From Actinomyces bovis (GTDB lineage Bacteria > Actinomycetota > Actinomycetes > Actinomycetales > Actinomycetaceae): DNA of 64,000 nucleotides. The stretch covers positions 62,001-126,000 of the forward strand of contig NZ_UAPQ01000011.1 of the NCBI RefSeq assembly GCF_900444995.1, written 5' to 3'. The notes under the pieces are model-generated. The model was not told where the DNA came from, did not search any database, and saw only the letters and a list, made by a program, of their open reading frames with translations. This document shows, piece by piece, positions 1-8,431 of this stretch (position 1 is the first letter of the stretch; each line of letters starts with the position of its first letter). Made by a program: the position numbers and the translations under genes.

Positions 1-360
1 ATGCTGCGGTCCGAGGACTTCGGTGCCGCAGTCAGATCTGGTGTGCGCAGCGGGACCCGCAGGCTCGTGATCCACTACCGCGCCGGCGAGGCTGGGGAAA
101 CCACCCCGGCGCTCGTCGGCGTCGTCGTGCCAAAGAAGCAGGTCAACCGAGCTACTCACCGCAACCGCATCAAGCGGCGGGTGAGGGCACTCATGCGTGA
201 GCGCGTCGATCAGCTTGAAGCTGGCAGCAAGGTGGTGGTGCGAGGCCTGGCAGCCGCTGACGGCGCAGCCTCACCGGAGCTAGCCCGCGACCTCGACCGC
301 TGCCTGCACCGCCTGCGCGGTCCAGCTCTGGAGAGGAGCGGTGGTGGACGCAGAGACTGA
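1..360 (+). CDS. rnpA: Ribonuclease P protein component (5' end outside window)
   Basis: This is the basic protein subunit of RNase P, which helps the catalytic RNA remove 5' leaders from pre-tRNAs. The visible 119 residues carry the family's RNA-binding signature, with NRATHRNRIKRRVR at about residues 49-62, and a basic composition throughout. The reading frame opens at base 1 with ATG. Family members normally have several residues before the conserved LRSEDF stretch that starts here at residue 2, so the true start is probably just upstream of the window and the gene should be treated as 5'-partial. Its end overlaps yidD by 20 bp, the usual rnpA-yidD-yidC order near the replication origin. 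Confidence 0.93.
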   Translation: MLRSEDFGAAVRSGVRSGTRRLVIHYRAGEAGETTPALVGVVVPKKQVNRATHRNRIKRRVRALMRERVDQLEAGSKVVVRGLAAADGAASPELARDLDRCLHRLRGPALERSGGGRRD

Positions 361-640
361 AGAGTCCCTGTTCACGCGCCTAGCGCTGCTACCCGTGCGC
401 CTCTACCAGCGCTGGATTTCCCCAGCACTGCCTCGCAGCTGCCGCTACTACCCAAGTTGCTCGGCCTACGCCGTCGAGTCCATACACGTGCACGGTGTCC
501 TCAAAGGCATCGTCCTATCAACCTGGCGCCTTCTGCGCTGCAACCCCCTGACCCGCGGTGGGGTAGACCATGTGCCTGAACTGGGGCATTGGCGCTACCA
601 CCATCCACACGACGTCGCTCGCTTCCTCATTCAGGATTGA
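341..640 (+). CDS. yidD: Membrane protein insertion efficiency factor YidD
   Basis: YidD is a small membrane-associated protein that assists YidC-dependent insertion. The 99-residue product has the family core: RLYQRWISPALPRSCRYYPSCS at residues ~20-41, with its two conserved cysteines, then an S-x-Y-A segment and the C-terminal RCNPLTRGGVDHVP motif. The GTG start at 341 follows a purine-rich GGAGAGGAG and lies inside the end of rnpA, so translation is probably coupled. It lies 45 bp before yidC in the same transcription unit. Confidence 0.93.
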   Translation: MVDAETEESLFTRLALLPVRLYQRWISPALPRSCRYYPSCSAYAVESIHVHGVLKGIVLSTWRLLRCNPLTRGGVDHVPELGHWRYHHPHDVARFLIQD

Positions 641-685
641 CGGGCAGCCCGGGGAACCATTCCCCGCGAACCTCAAGGAGCTCAC

Positions 686-1822
686 ATGGACTCGCTGCTT
701 TGGCCGCTGATGGTGGCCGTCGCCTGGGTGATGGTCCACATTCACCGGGCCCTGGTGTCCATCGGCCTGAACGACGGCGCCGGCGTGGCCTGGGTGCTAT
801 CTATCGTGGGCCTGACGGTGGTGGTCCGCATCCTCATCATGCCGCTGTTCTTCAAGCAGATTCGCGCCTCACGCGGCATGCAGCTGATGCAGCCTGAGCT
901 CCAAGCCCTGCAAGCCAAGTACAAGGGCAAGAAGGACCGCGCCTCCCAGCAGAAGATGCAGGAGGAGATGATGGCCCTGTACTCCAAGCACGGGACCAAC
1001 CCCTTCTCATCCTGTCTGCCGATCTTGGTGCAGATGCCGATCTTCTTCGCCCTGTTCCGGGTGTTGGCCAGCTTGGCTCAGGTAGCAGACGGCACCTACG
1101 CCGGGCACAGCTCCATCGGCCCCCTGACCAGTGAACTAGCCAAGCAGGTGCAGGCCTCCACCGTGTTTGGGGCGCCGCTATCAGCCTCCTTCATGAACTC
1201 CTCGGAGACCCTGGTCAAGGTAGTCACCGTGGTCATGATCATCATCATGAGCCTGACGCAGTGGTACACGATGGCTCAGATCACCACCAAGAACATGCCA
1301 GAGTCCGCCAAAAACTCTGACAACCCGGCCATGCGCACGCAGAAGATCATGCTGTACGTGATGCCCGTGTTCTTCGCGATTACTGGCGTGCAGTTCCAGA
1401 TTGGTGTGCTGGTCTACTGGGTCACCACCAACCTGTGGACCATGGGGCAGCAGGCATATTCCATCTGGAAGATGCCTGCCCCGGGTTCAGAAGCCGAGCG
1501 CAAGCAGCGTGCGCGCATTAACGCCAAGCGTGCAGCTCAGGGCCTGCCCAGCCTGGAGGAAGAGGAGCGTGCTGCCGCTTTGGCTGACGCTCCGGTCAGC
1601 AGTGGTCAGCGGGTGCAGCCGGTGCGCAAGGATCGGCAAAAGAATCCTAAGAACCGCCCTGCCGACGCCGTCGCCGAGGAGGAGCAGGAGACTGCAGAGT
1701 CTGAGCCCACCACCCATGGCCTGACCAGTGAGGAAATCGCCAGGCGCCGCTACGAGAAGCGTGCTAAGGAGCGCCGCGCTGCTGCCGAGCGCCGCAAGGC
1801 CAAGAAGAAGCGTCAGGGCTGA
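686..1822 (+). CDS. yidC: Membrane protein insertase YidC/Oxa1 family
   Basis: This 378-residue inner-membrane insertase helps membrane proteins fold into the bilayer, alone or with SecYEG. Hydrophobic segments occur near residues 5-25, 30-55, 110-130, 170-195 and 225-255. The Oxa1 core is recognisable in MPLFFKQIRASRGMQLMQPE, in the coiled cytoplasmic loop after it, and in NPFSSCLPILVQMPIFFALF. The last ~110 residues are soluble and rich in Lys, Arg and Glu, as in other Gram-positive YidC proteins that contact ribosomes. An AAGGAG sits about 6 bp before the ATG. There is no lipobox, in line with actinobacterial homologues. Confidence 0.95.
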   Translation: MDSLLWPLMVAVAWVMVHIHRALVSIGLNDGAGVAWVLSIVGLTVVVRILIMPLFFKQIRASRGMQLMQPELQALQAKYKGKKDRASQQKMQEEMMALYSKHGTNPFSSCLPILVQMPIFFALFRVLASLAQVADGTYAGHSSIGPLTSELAKQVQASTVFGAPLSASFMNSSETLVKVVTVVMIIIMSLTQWYTMAQITTKNMPESAKNSDNPAMRTQKIMLYVMPVFFAITGVQFQIGVLVYWVTTNLWTMGQQAYSIWKMPAPGSEAERKQRARINAKRAAQGLPSLEEEERAAALADAPVSSGQRVQPVRKDRQKNPKNRPADAVAEEEQETAESEPTTHGLTSEEIARRRYEKRAKERRAAAERRKAKKKRQG

Positions 1823-1868
1823 GATCCCTGCCACTGCCCCCAAAGACCCCTAGAGAACGGACCTATCC

Positions 1869-2435
1869 ATGAGCGAGAACACCACCGTCAAGCGCCTCGA
1901 GGAAGAGGGCGAGGTCGGCGCCGACTACCTGGAAGAGCTGCTGGATATTGCTGATCTGGGCGGCGACATTGACATCGACGTGGACCACGGCCGCGCCGCC
2001 ATTGCGATCGTTGCCTCTGAGGAGGGCGATGAGACCGAGCTATCCGACCTGGTTGGACGCGACGGAGAGGTACTGGAGGCGGTTCAGGAACTAACTCGCC
2101 TGGCGGTGCAGGCCCGCACCGGCAACCGCTCCCGCCTCATGCTGGACATCAACGGCTTCCGCGCGGCCCGCCGCGAGGAACTGACCGTGGTGGCGCAGGA
2201 GGCCGTGGACAAAGTTCGCGCCACCGGCAAGTCAGTGGCTTTGGCACCCATGAATCCCTTTGAGCGCAAGGTTTGCCACGATGTGGTGGCCGACGCCGGT
2301 CTGGTCTCGGAGTCTGAGGGTGCTGAGCCGCATCGCCACGTCGTGGTTCTGCCAGCTGCAGCGGCTGATGACGCTGCGGATACCGGTGACGACGCCGGTG
2401 ACGATGCAGCTGACACCAAGGTCACTGAGGCCTGA
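1869..2435 (+). CDS. khpB: Jag/KhpB-type RNA-binding protein (KH + R3H)
   Basis: The 188-residue acidic protein matches the Jag/KhpB (SpoIIIJ-associated) family by position next to yidC and by domain order. A KH-like region (residues ~35-105, with LVGRDGEVLEAVQELTRLA replacing the GxxG loop) precedes an R3H segment at ~125-160 containing MNPFERKVCHDVV and the basic EPHRHVVV. The C-terminal tail is Ala/Asp-rich. Such proteins bind RNA and influence cell elongation in other Gram-positives. The stop codon lies one base before the rsmG start, so the genes are translationally linked. Confidence 0.88.
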   Translation: MSENTTVKRLEEEGEVGADYLEELLDIADLGGDIDIDVDHGRAAIAIVASEEGDETELSDLVGRDGEVLEAVQELTRLAVQARTGNRSRLMLDINGFRAARREELTVVAQEAVDKVRATGKSVALAPMNPFERKVCHDVVADAGLVSESEGAEPHRHVVVLPAAAADDAADTGDDAGDDAADTKVTEA

Positions 2436-2436
2436 G

Positions 2437-3117
2437 ATGAGCCAGGACCAGCCCGCACCCGAGTTCGCCAAGCAGTCGGCCCAAGCATCCAAGTCCGTGG
2501 TGGAGCAGCCGACAGCCGAGATGCGTGAACTCTTTGGGCTGGCCTTTGGCGCGGCGGAGCATTTCGCGGCCATGCTTGCTGAGGAAGGTGAGTTGCGGGG
2601 CTTGGTGGGGCCGCGCGAACTGCCGCGTTTGTGGAGCCGGCACCTGGTCAACTCCGCGGCGGTGGTGCCTTTCTTGCCGGCGCGTGGAACTGTGGCCGAC
2701 GTCGGTTCCGGGGCTGGCTTCCCTGGGATTGTGGTGGCGCTGTTGCGCCCAGACCTGGAGGTGACGCTCATTGAGACCATGGAGCGGCGCACCCAGTGGC
2801 TTCAAGACGTGGTTGAGGAACTGGATCTGGACAATGTGACTATCCGCCGGGCCCGGGCGGAGGAGGTCAAAGACCGCTACGACGCCGTGACGGCGCGGGC
2901 GGTGGCTAACCTGTCCAAGCTGGTGCGTCTGACGGCGCCGCTGCTGCGTCAGGGTGGCGCTTTGCTGGCGCTGAAGGGGACTAAGGCGCAGGAAGAGGTG
3001 GATGACGCAAAGTACGTCATCAAGAAGGCGCGCTTGGAGTCTGCGGTGGTGCATGAGGTGGTGATGCCGGGTGAGGAACACACCATGGTTGTGGAAGTCC
3101 GCCGACCAAAAGCATAA
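2437..3117 (+). CDS. rsmG: 16S rRNA (guanine527-N7)-methyltransferase RsmG
   Basis: RsmG uses SAM to methylate G527 of 16S rRNA. Its loss gives low-level streptomycin resistance in several bacteria. The Rossmann SAM-binding motif VADVGSGAGFPGI lies at residues ~87-99. It follows the conserved REL-x-RLWSRH-x-x-NS element, and RAVANLSKL and LLALKGTKAQEE are also typical. The frame is open for 59 codons upstream, but that part overlaps khpB and lacks family features. I chose the ATG at 2437, directly after the khpB stop, which gives 226 residues, normal for the family. Confidence 0.92.
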   Translation: MSQDQPAPEFAKQSAQASKSVVEQPTAEMRELFGLAFGAAEHFAAMLAEEGELRGLVGPRELPRLWSRHLVNSAAVVPFLPARGTVADVGSGAGFPGIVVALLRPDLEVTLIETMERRTQWLQDVVEELDLDNVTIRRARAEEVKDRYDAVTARAVANLSKLVRLTAPLLRQGGALLALKGTKAQEEVDDAKYVIKKARLESAVVHEVVMPGEEHTMVVEVRRPKA

Positions 3118-3278
3118 TCTATTTAATCGCCTAGATTAATTAGGGCTGCATTATGGTGTGTTTGCGTCATTTTGTTGGCAATTGACGTACGTCGGGCGCG
3201 TGTGCGCAGGTGTCACTCACGTAGACTGGTCGAGCCCTGGTGCTTAGCACCGAGGGAATCGATTTGTGAGGAGTACAC
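3118..3278 (+). promoter_or_regulatory. AT-richer leader upstream of parA with possible promoter
   Basis: This 161-bp gap is the first stretch in the window with clearly lower GC, near TTTAATCGCCTAGATTAATTAG. A TAGACT hexamer at 3222-3227 is a plausible -10 box for parAB; no convincing -35 is visible. A short hairpin with the arms GGTGC and GCACC lies just before the ribosome-binding site GAGGAG. The promoter is inference from base composition and one hexamer. Confidence 0.35.
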
Positions 3279-4238
3279 GTGTCCGGATCGATATTCGACG
3301 AGCTGCAAGCGGACCACTCCGCGCTGCATGAGGTGGCGGCGGGGGGCTTTCCGCAGCCAGATAAGACCCGCGTGATCGCTGTGGCCAACCAGAAGGGTGG
3401 CGTTGGCAAGACCTCAACTACGGTCAACGTCGCCGCTGCGCTCGCTGAGGCCGGGTTGCACGTGATGGTTATTGACGCCGACTCCCAGGGCAATGCCTCA
3501 ACCGCCCTGGGGGTGGAGCACGGGGAGGATATTGCCTCCGTTTACGACGTGCTGGTGGAAGGCATGCCTCTGGCCGAGGTGGTGGCTATTACTGAGTTCT
3601 CGCCAACGCTTTCATGTGTGCCTGCGAGCCTAGACGTGGCAGCGGTCGAGGTTGAATTGGTGGGTGCGGCCCGCCGCGAGTCTCTGTTAGCCAAGGCCCT
3701 GGATGCCTATCTAGCTGAGCGGGAGCGGCAGAGCCTGCCGCGGATGGACTATGTGTTGATTGATTGCCCGCCGAGCCTGGGCATCATGACTATCAACGCC
3801 TTTGTGGCCTCCAATGAGGTCTTAATCCCGATGCAGGCTGAGTACTACGCCTTGGAAGGCCTAGCCCTGCTGAGCCGGTCCATTGACCGAATCGCTGAGC
3901 TGCACAATCCTGATCTAGCTATCTCCATGATCGCCCTAACCATGTTTGACCGCCGCACCACTCTGGCCAAAGAAGTGGAGGGCGAGGTACGTCGCTTCTT
4001 CCCACAACAGACCCTGCTGACGCGAATTCCTCGTTCAGTGCGGGTGGCTGAGGCGCCGTCTTTTGGAGCGCCAGTGGTTTTCTGGGATCCGCGCTGCAGT
4101 GGCGCCATTGCCTATAAACAGCTTGCCCAAGAGATTGCTTACCGCGGAGTTGCGGGACTCATGTGGAATCCGACTGCTGCTGCCGACACCGACCTGGTTG
4201 CGGATATTGCGGGCAATGACGACGCTGAGGAGGCGTGA
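3279..4238 (+). CDS. parA: Chromosome partitioning ATPase ParA (Soj)
   Basis: ParA is a deviant Walker-A ATPase that moves ParB-parS complexes along the nucleoid. The 319-residue product has the signature [19 protein letters not shown] near residue 40, the DADSQGNAS motif near residue 70, and [12 protein letters not shown] (Walker B) at ~160. The GTG start at 3279 follows GAGGAG and is the first start that keeps the N-terminal tail. The parB start lies two bases past its stop, forming the usual parAB operon. An N-terminal tail of ~35 residues precedes the ATPase fold, as in other actinobacteria. Confidence 0.95.
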   Translation: MSGSIFDELQADHSALHEVAAGGFPQPDKTRVIAVANQKGGVGKTSTTVNVAAALAEAGLHVMVIDADSQGNASTALGVEHGEDIASVYDVLVEGMPLAEVVAITEFSPTLSCVPASLDVAAVEVELVGAARRESLLAKALDAYLAERERQSLPRMDYVLIDCPPSLGIMTINAFVASNEVLIPMQAEYYALEGLALLSRSIDRIAELHNPDLAISMIALTMFDRRTTLAKEVEGEVRRFFPQQTLLTRIPRSVRVAEAPSFGAPVVFWDPRCSGAIAYKQLAQEIAYRGVAGLMWNPTAAADTDLVADIAGNDDAEEA

Positions 4239-4240
4239 CC

Positions 4241-5722
4241 ATGGCTGAAAAAAGGCGTGCGCTAGGCCGCGGACTAGAGGCACTGATGCCTTCCGCTCAA
4301 GCCGAGCCAGTGGGGCGTCCAAGTGACGTGTTCTTCCCCGAAGGTTCACGTCGTAGCGCGACTGCGGCTAAGGGGACAACCACCAAGGAGAACCAGGCAG
4401 AAGATAGGAGCCGCAGTCAGTCTGCCTCGCACTCCGATCTGGCGGCCAAACTCCTAGCTCCCAGCAAACGGACCACCAAACACAGCAAGAAGGCTCCGAC
4501 TCGCTCCGCCAAGCCCGCTGCGGTTTCACGTGAAACCGAGGTAGAGGCTGAGGTCAAGACGGCGTCAGGTGCTAAGACATCCGCAGCAAAGACGACGGCG
4601 TCGCAGGCGCCAGCTGTTGCCACAAAGCGGGCCGCGGTTAAGCAGTCTGCGGCGGTTAAGGCAAGTAAGACAGCGACTCCCGAGTCGAAAGCAGCGAGGC
4701 CAGAATCTTGTGAGGTGGAGGCCGTCGCAGAGAAAGCTCCTGTGGCCGAGGTTAAGGAGGCTGCGCGCACGGTGACCGAAGCGGCTGAGGAACTCGCTCC
4801 TGCAGAGACCGGGGCTGTTTTTGTAGAGGCGGAGTCTGAGCCTGCTTTGGTTTCACGTGAAACCGAGGCTACGGATGAAGGCTTAGTGCCAGTTCCGGGC
4901 GCGACCTTTGGACACATTCCGCTGGACCACATTGATGCCAACCCACGGCAACCGCGCCAGTACTTTGACGATGAGGAAATCGAAGAACTGGCCGCCTCCA
5001 TTAAAGAGGTTGGTCTGCTGCAGCCCGTCGTCGTCCGCCGCTCTCCCGACACTGACGACGATGATCCTCGCTACGAACTCATCATGGGTGAACGGCGTAC
5101 TCGCGCCGCCCGGGTGGCTGGCTTAGAGACCATCCCTGCGATCGTTCGCTACACCGACGATCAGGACCTCCTGCGCGATGCATTGCTTGAGAACTTGCAC
5201 CGAGTCCAGCTGAACCCGCTGGAAGAGGCTGCTGCCTATAAAGCTCTGCTTGAGGACTTTGGCTGTACGCACGCAGAACTGTCTAAGCGCATTGCGCGTT
5301 CCCGCTCCCAGATCTCCAATACGCTGCGCCTGATGAAGCTGCCAGCGCTCGTGCAGCGCCGGGTGGCTGCTGGGGTGCTCTCCGCTGGGCATGCTCGCGC
5401 GCTTTTGGGTCTGCCAGACGCCGGAGCAATGGAACGTTTGGCGCAGAAAATCGTGGCAGAGGGCCTATCTGTGCGCGCCGCCGAGGAGCTGGTGGCCATG
5501 CATGACGAGCCTGAGGATGTCACCATGGCTCCTCGGCCGCAGCGGCTTCGGTCTATGCCGCTGCCGGCACTGTCGACACGGCTTTCAGATGCCTTCGAGA
5601 CCCGGGTGAAGGTCACGCGCAGCGCAAAGAAGGGCAAGATCACCATCGAGTTTGCTGGCGATGAGGATCTAGCGCGCATCGTAGATGCGCTGGCTCCCGG
5701 CACTTCCCTGGCAGAGGACTAA
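4241..5722 (+). CDS. parB: Chromosome partitioning protein ParB with an extended linker
   Basis: ParB is a CTP-dependent DNA clamp that loads at parS. The N-terminal [13 protein letters not shown] is the ParA-contact peptide. The CTP-binding domain starts near residue 226 ([12 protein letters not shown]), with GERRTRAA at ~282 and [20 protein letters not shown] just after. The helix-turn-helix lies at ~340-365. Residues ~30-220 are a low-complexity Ala/Lys/Glu/Ser linker, which makes the protein 493 residues instead of the usual ~300-350. Two parS sites are embedded in the linker codons, each reading VSRET. I chose the ATG at 4241, 7 bp after GAGGAGG, over the GTG at 4235, which is only 1 bp after it. 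Confidence 0.95.
   Translation: MAEKRRALGRGLEALMPSAQAEPVGRPSDVFFPEGSRRSATAAKGTTTKENQAEDRSRSQSASHSDLAAKLLAPSKRTTKHSKKAPTRSAKPAAVSRETEVEAEVKTASGAKTSAAKTTASQAPAVATKRAAVKQSAAVKASKTATPESKAARPESCEVEAVAEKAPVAEVKEAARTVTEAAEELAPAETGAVFVEAESEPALVSRETEATDEGLVPVPGATFGHIPLDHIDANPRQPRQYFDDEEIEELAASIKEVGLLQPVVVRRSPDTDDDDPRYELIMGERRTRAARVAGLETIPAIVRYTDDQDLLRDALLENLHRVQLNPLEEAAAYKALLEDFGCTHAELSKRIARSRSQISNTLRLMKLPALVQRRVAAGVLSAGHARALLGLPDAGAMERLAQKIVAEGLSVRAAEELVAMHDEPEDVTMAPRPQRLRSMPLPALSTRLSDAFETRVKVTRSAKKGKITIEFAGDEDLARIVDALAPGTSLAED
4522..4537. promoter_or_regulatory. parS site inside parB (first)
   Basis: A perfect 16-bp palindrome whose 14-bp core GTTTCACGTGAAAC matches the near-universal bacterial parS. 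It is read in frame within parB as V-S-R-E-T at about residues 95-99 of the linker. ParB is expected to load here. Confidence 0.93.
4849..4864. promoter_or_regulatory. parS site inside parB (second)
   Basis: Second perfect copy of GTTTCACGTGAAAC inside the parB coding sequence, again encoding V-S-R-E-T, at about residues 203-208. It lies about 330 bp after the first copy and just before the folded ParB domain. Confidence 0.93.
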
Positions 5723-5749
5723 GGTTCCCGATTCAGATCATTGCTGCAC

Positions 5750-5765
5750 GGTTTCACGTGAAACC
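5750..5765. promoter_or_regulatory. parS site downstream of parB
   Basis: Perfect parS palindrome (core at 5751-5764) in the short gap after the parB stop and before the terminator hairpin. It has the same G/C-flanked 16-bp form as the two intragenic copies. Confidence 0.94.
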
Positions 5766-5789
5766 AAGCCGCTGCCGCAAATAGAGCGA

Positions 5790-5823
5790 AGGGCCCTGGT
5801 CACCGTTCGGTGACCAGGGCCCT
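5790..5823. terminator. Hairpin terminator between parB and the ligase gene
   Basis: A near-perfect inverted repeat: the left arm 5790-5805 begins AGGGCCCTGGTCAC and the right arm 5808-5823 is its complement. The stem is about 14-16 bp with a tiny loop. It sits between convergent genes, so it can serve both. There is a short T-run on the plus side only. Confidence 0.8.
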
Positions 5824-5837
5824 CAGTTTCGCTTAGC

Positions 5838-6797
5838 TCAGTGGCAGAGCGGGTTGTGTACTAGCTCATCGTAAAGCTGAGGCAGATTCCCGGCTGCTTC
5901 AGCGGCAATCGGGAACAGTGAAGTCTCAGTCATTCCGGGCACTACGTTGACATCGATGAACCACGGAGTGCCTTCCTGATCGAGGATCAGATCGGTGCGG
6001 GAGATATTGCCCAGGCCCAGGGTTTGGTGCACCTTCAGCGCCGTCTCCTGCACAAGTTCAATCTGTGCTGCATCCAGTCGCGCCGGAGTGAAGTACTCTG
6101 ACCGACCCGGGTTGTAGCGGGCGTCGAAGTCATACTGGCCTTCAGAAACCACCTCTACAGGCGGCAGCGCATGTGGACCCTGCCCAGTGTCCACAACACT
6201 GACGGCCGCCTCAGTGCCCTGCACGTACTTTTCTACAAGCGCGCGCTCGTCGTAGGCGAAGCAGGTGACCATGGCGGAGCGGAGCTCGTCAGCGGAAGCG
6301 GCGTAAGAGACCCCCAGCCCTGAGCCTCCCTGATTGGGTTTCACCACCACCGGATAGCCGAGGTGTTCTGCCACCAAGGTCAAGACCTCCTGGGCCCCGA
6401 GCTGGGCAAAGTAGGCCTTAGGCAGTGTGACGGAGTCTGGGGTGAGTACCCCACCGGTGCGGACGGTGGCCTTGGCGGTGGGCTTGAAGGATGCACGTTG
6501 GCAACCGTCTGAATGGGTGCCGACATAGGGGGTTTCTAGCGCAAGCAGAATATTCTGCAGGCCGCCATCCTCTCCGGGGCCACCGTGAACCAGGGGCCAG
6601 ATCACGTCCGGGGCAAATGACCGCAGGGAAGACAGGAGCCTTGCGTCCACATCCAAAATAATGACCTGGTGACCCAGGTGTCGCATGACCTGAGCTACGC
6701 GATGCCCGGAGCGCTGCGATACATCCCTTTCGTGGCTAAGACCCCCTGCCAGGATGGCTACGCGAAGTGGCTCATTGATTGAGTTGGTGGCATTCAT
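5838..6797 (-). CDS. D-alanine--D-alanine ligase family protein (ATP-grasp)
   Basis: The 319-residue product has the Ddl/ATP-grasp plan. An N-terminal fold has VAILAGGLSHERDVS, followed by the substrate loop VHGGPGEDGG-LQ, the ATP-binding VVVKPNQGGSGLGV near residue 155, EAAVSVV, and the metal-binding end DVNVVPGMTETSLFP. Family members make the D-Ala-D-Ala dipeptide for peptidoglycan. Two differences from the textbook signature are the leading V/G in VHGGPGEDG and DVN in place of EVN. This may be a second ligase paralogue, common beside parAB in related genomes, so I give no gene symbol. SD GAGGAA precedes the ATG. It lies 11 bp after the upstream aminotransferase gene, in one operon. Confidence 0.85.
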   Translation of the reverse strand: MNATNSINEPLRVAILAGGLSHERDVSQRSGHRVAQVMRHLGHQVIILDVDARLLSSLRSFAPDVIWPLVHGGPGEDGGLQNILLALETPYVGTHSDGCQRASFKPTAKATVRTGGVLTPDSVTLPKAYFAQLGAQEVLTLVAEHLGYPVVVKPNQGGSGLGVSYAASADELRSAMVTCFAYDERALVEKYVQGTEAAVSVVDTGQGPHALPPVEVVSEGQYDFDARYNPGRSEYFTPARLDAAQIELVQETALKVHQTLGLGNISRTDLILDQEGTPWFIDVNVVPGMTETSLFPIAAEAAGNLPQLYDELVHNPLCH

Positions 6798-6808
6798 GGC
6801 GGTTTTCC

Positions 6809-8116
6809 TCAGATCTGGTCGGGCGCTGGTGCGGATACGCCGCTGATTGGACGTGAAGTGGCGGGGCCAAAGAGTTCTAGAAGTTCCAGATCGTGCAGGA
6901 CGACTTCTGACAGGCGTCGCACCCCTTCCTTGATTTCTGCAGGCTCGGGGTAGCAGAAGGACAAACGTAGGTGGTCTTGACCGGCTTTTCCGCCGGCATA
7001 AAAAGCAGTGCCAGAGACATAGGCGACTAGGTTGGTGACGGCGCGCGGCAGCATGTCCTTTGCGTCGAGTCCTTCAGGCAGGCCCACCCAGACGTAGAAG
7101 CCACCCTCGGGCACGTTCCACGTGCACCTAGGGAGATACTCATTGAGCGCTGAGATCATGGCATCGCGACGCCGTCGATACATGCCGCGGAACTCCTCGA
7201 TCTGGCGCTTCCAGTCGAAGCTCTCCAGGTACATGGAGATTGAATATTGCCCCATGGAGGAGGGGCAGAGAATGGCCGCCTCGGAGGCCAGCTTTAGCTT
7301 CTCCCGCACCGCCGGGGGCGCTACGGCCCAGCCCACGCGGTAACCCGGCGCAAAAATCTTGGAGAATGAGCCCAGATAGACCACGTCTTTTGGTGCCAGG
7401 GTCTTCAGTGCGGTGTAGGTCTGTCCTGCAAAGCCCAGCAGGCCATAAGGGTTGTCTTCCACGATAAGCACGTGGTGACGTCGGCAGATCTCGATGATCT
7501 GTGGGCGACGCTCTTCGGAAAGCGTTACCCCGGCAGGGTTGTGGAAGTTGGGCAGGCAGTAGAAGAACTTGACCCGCTTGCCTTCCCGCTCCAAGCGGGA
7601 GATGGACTCCTCTAGGGCTTCTGGGACTACACCCTTGGCGTCGATCGGGACCTGTTGTACATCCGCTTGGTAGGTGGAGAAAATGGACAGAGACCCAACA
7701 TAGGTGGGGGCCTCCGTGAGAATCACGTCGCCGGGGTCAATGAAGAGCTCGGTGATTATATCGACGGCCTGCTGCGATCCAGTGGTGACGACGACGTCCT
7801 CCGGGTCCACCTCAATGCCTTCCAAGGCCATCACCTCGGTAACCTGCTCGCGCAGCCGGGGTAGCCCTTGTCCATTGCCATATTGGAGTGCTTTACCGCC
7901 GTCTTTGCGCAGCATTTGGGCGGTAGCCTCGGCGAGCTGTTCAATAGGCAGATCCTTGAGGTTCGGCATTCCGCCAGCTAAAGAGACGACCTCGGGACGC
8001 GAGGCCACAGCAAACAATGAGCGGGTCTCTGAGGCGCGCAAGCCGTGGGCTCGTGCAGCGTAGTTATCCAACCATGGGTCTAGCCGATTCCCTTTCACGG
8101 TCTTGTCCTCAGTCAT
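6809..8116 (-). CDS. PLP-dependent aminotransferase (class I/II, MocR/LysN-like fold)
   Basis: This 435-residue fold-type-I aminotransferase has the cofactor lysine in YLGSFSKIFAPGYRVGW, plus ALQYGNGQGLPRLREQ, TTGSQQAVDI and VEDNPYGLL. It resembles stand-alone 2-aminoadipate/multi-substrate aminotransferases, related to the C-terminal half of MocR regulators but without their winged-helix domain. Substrate cannot be read from sequence. The frame continues upstream to 8221, but the ATG at 8116 has a good AGAGGA site, and upstream residues look non-homologous. It is co-transcribed with the ligase-like gene. Its upstream side faces a cluster of three parS sites. Confidence 0.85.
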   Translation of the reverse strand: MTEDKTVKGNRLDPWLDNYAARAHGLRASETRSLFAVASRPEVVSLAGGMPNLKDLPIEQLAEATAQMLRKDGGKALQYGNGQGLPRLREQVTEVMALEGIEVDPEDVVVTTGSQQAVDIITELFIDPGDVILTEAPTYVGSLSIFSTYQADVQQVPIDAKGVVPEALEESISRLEREGKRVKFFYCLPNFHNPAGVTLSEERRPQIIEICRRHHVLIVEDNPYGLLGFAGQTYTALKTLAPKDVVYLGSFSKIFAPGYRVGWAVAPPAVREKLKLASEAAILCPSSMGQYSISMYLESFDWKRQIEEFRGMYRRRRDAMISALNEYLPRCTWNVPEGGFYVWVGLPEGLDAKDMLPRAVTNLVAYVSGTAFYAGGKAGQDHLRLSFCYPEPAEIKEGVRRLSEVVLHDLELLELFGPATSRPISGVSAPAPDQI

Positions 8117-8244
8117 GACTTCCTCTCGTACGCTCCCCGGTGGTGCGTAGTGCAATGATTCTGCCATGCGGTCATGTCTGGGAGATATCGGCGGCGATAC
8201 TGATTGCGGATTGCTGGTCAAACTGGAACGAGACCTGCGGGGTA

Positions 8245-8260
8245 GGTTTCACGTGAAACC
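8245..8260. promoter_or_regulatory. parS site, cluster copy 1
   Basis: Perfect GTTTCACGTGAAAC core at 8246-8259, first of three in the aminotransferase-thrC gap. Confidence 0.94.
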
Positions 8261-8281
8261 AGTAGTCGTCTGCCCCAGCGA

Positions 8282-8297
8282 TGTTTCACGTGAAACC
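8282..8297. promoter_or_regulatory. parS site, cluster copy 2
   Basis: Perfect GTTTCACGTGAAAC core at 8283-8296, 37 bp from copy 1. The flanks are T on the left and C on the right. Confidence 0.94.
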
Positions 8298-8320
8298 GAG
8301 AGTCAGCTACGTCAGCAGAG

Positions 8321-8336
8321 TGTTTCACGTGAAACC
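8321..8336. promoter_or_regulatory. parS site, cluster copy 3
   Basis: Perfect GTTTCACGTGAAAC core at 8322-8335, 39 bp from copy 2. The spacing of 37 and 39 bp is close to 3.5-3.7 helical turns. Confidence 0.94.
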
Positions 8337-8431
8337 AAACTGACCGCAAACAACTGGGGAAAGGCTCGCGCAAACGGAAAGCGAGCGGAGCAGCTTAAGC
8401 GACCCCCACTCGCCGCTAGCCGAGGAACTTC

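Larger units (their letters stand above)
8117..8431. promoter_or_regulatory. Intergenic region with three clustered parS sites
   Basis: A 315-bp gap between the minus-strand aminotransferase and the end of thrC. It holds three perfect parS palindromes within 90 bp (listed separately) and no gene I can support. The rest shows no other clear signal. The cluster would make this the densest ParB loading point in the window. Confidence 0.85.

Noticed and set aside
2260-2436. 59-codon upstream extension of rsmG
   Set aside because: It lies inside khpB in another frame and is not homologous to RsmG; the ATG after the khpB stop gives normal length.
5829-5852. tRNA-like TTAGCTCAGTGGCAGAGC sequence (D-arm/A-box)
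   Set aside because: It lies in the last codons of the minus-strand ligase gene. No matching acceptor stem, anticodon arm or T-arm follows, so it is chance similarity.
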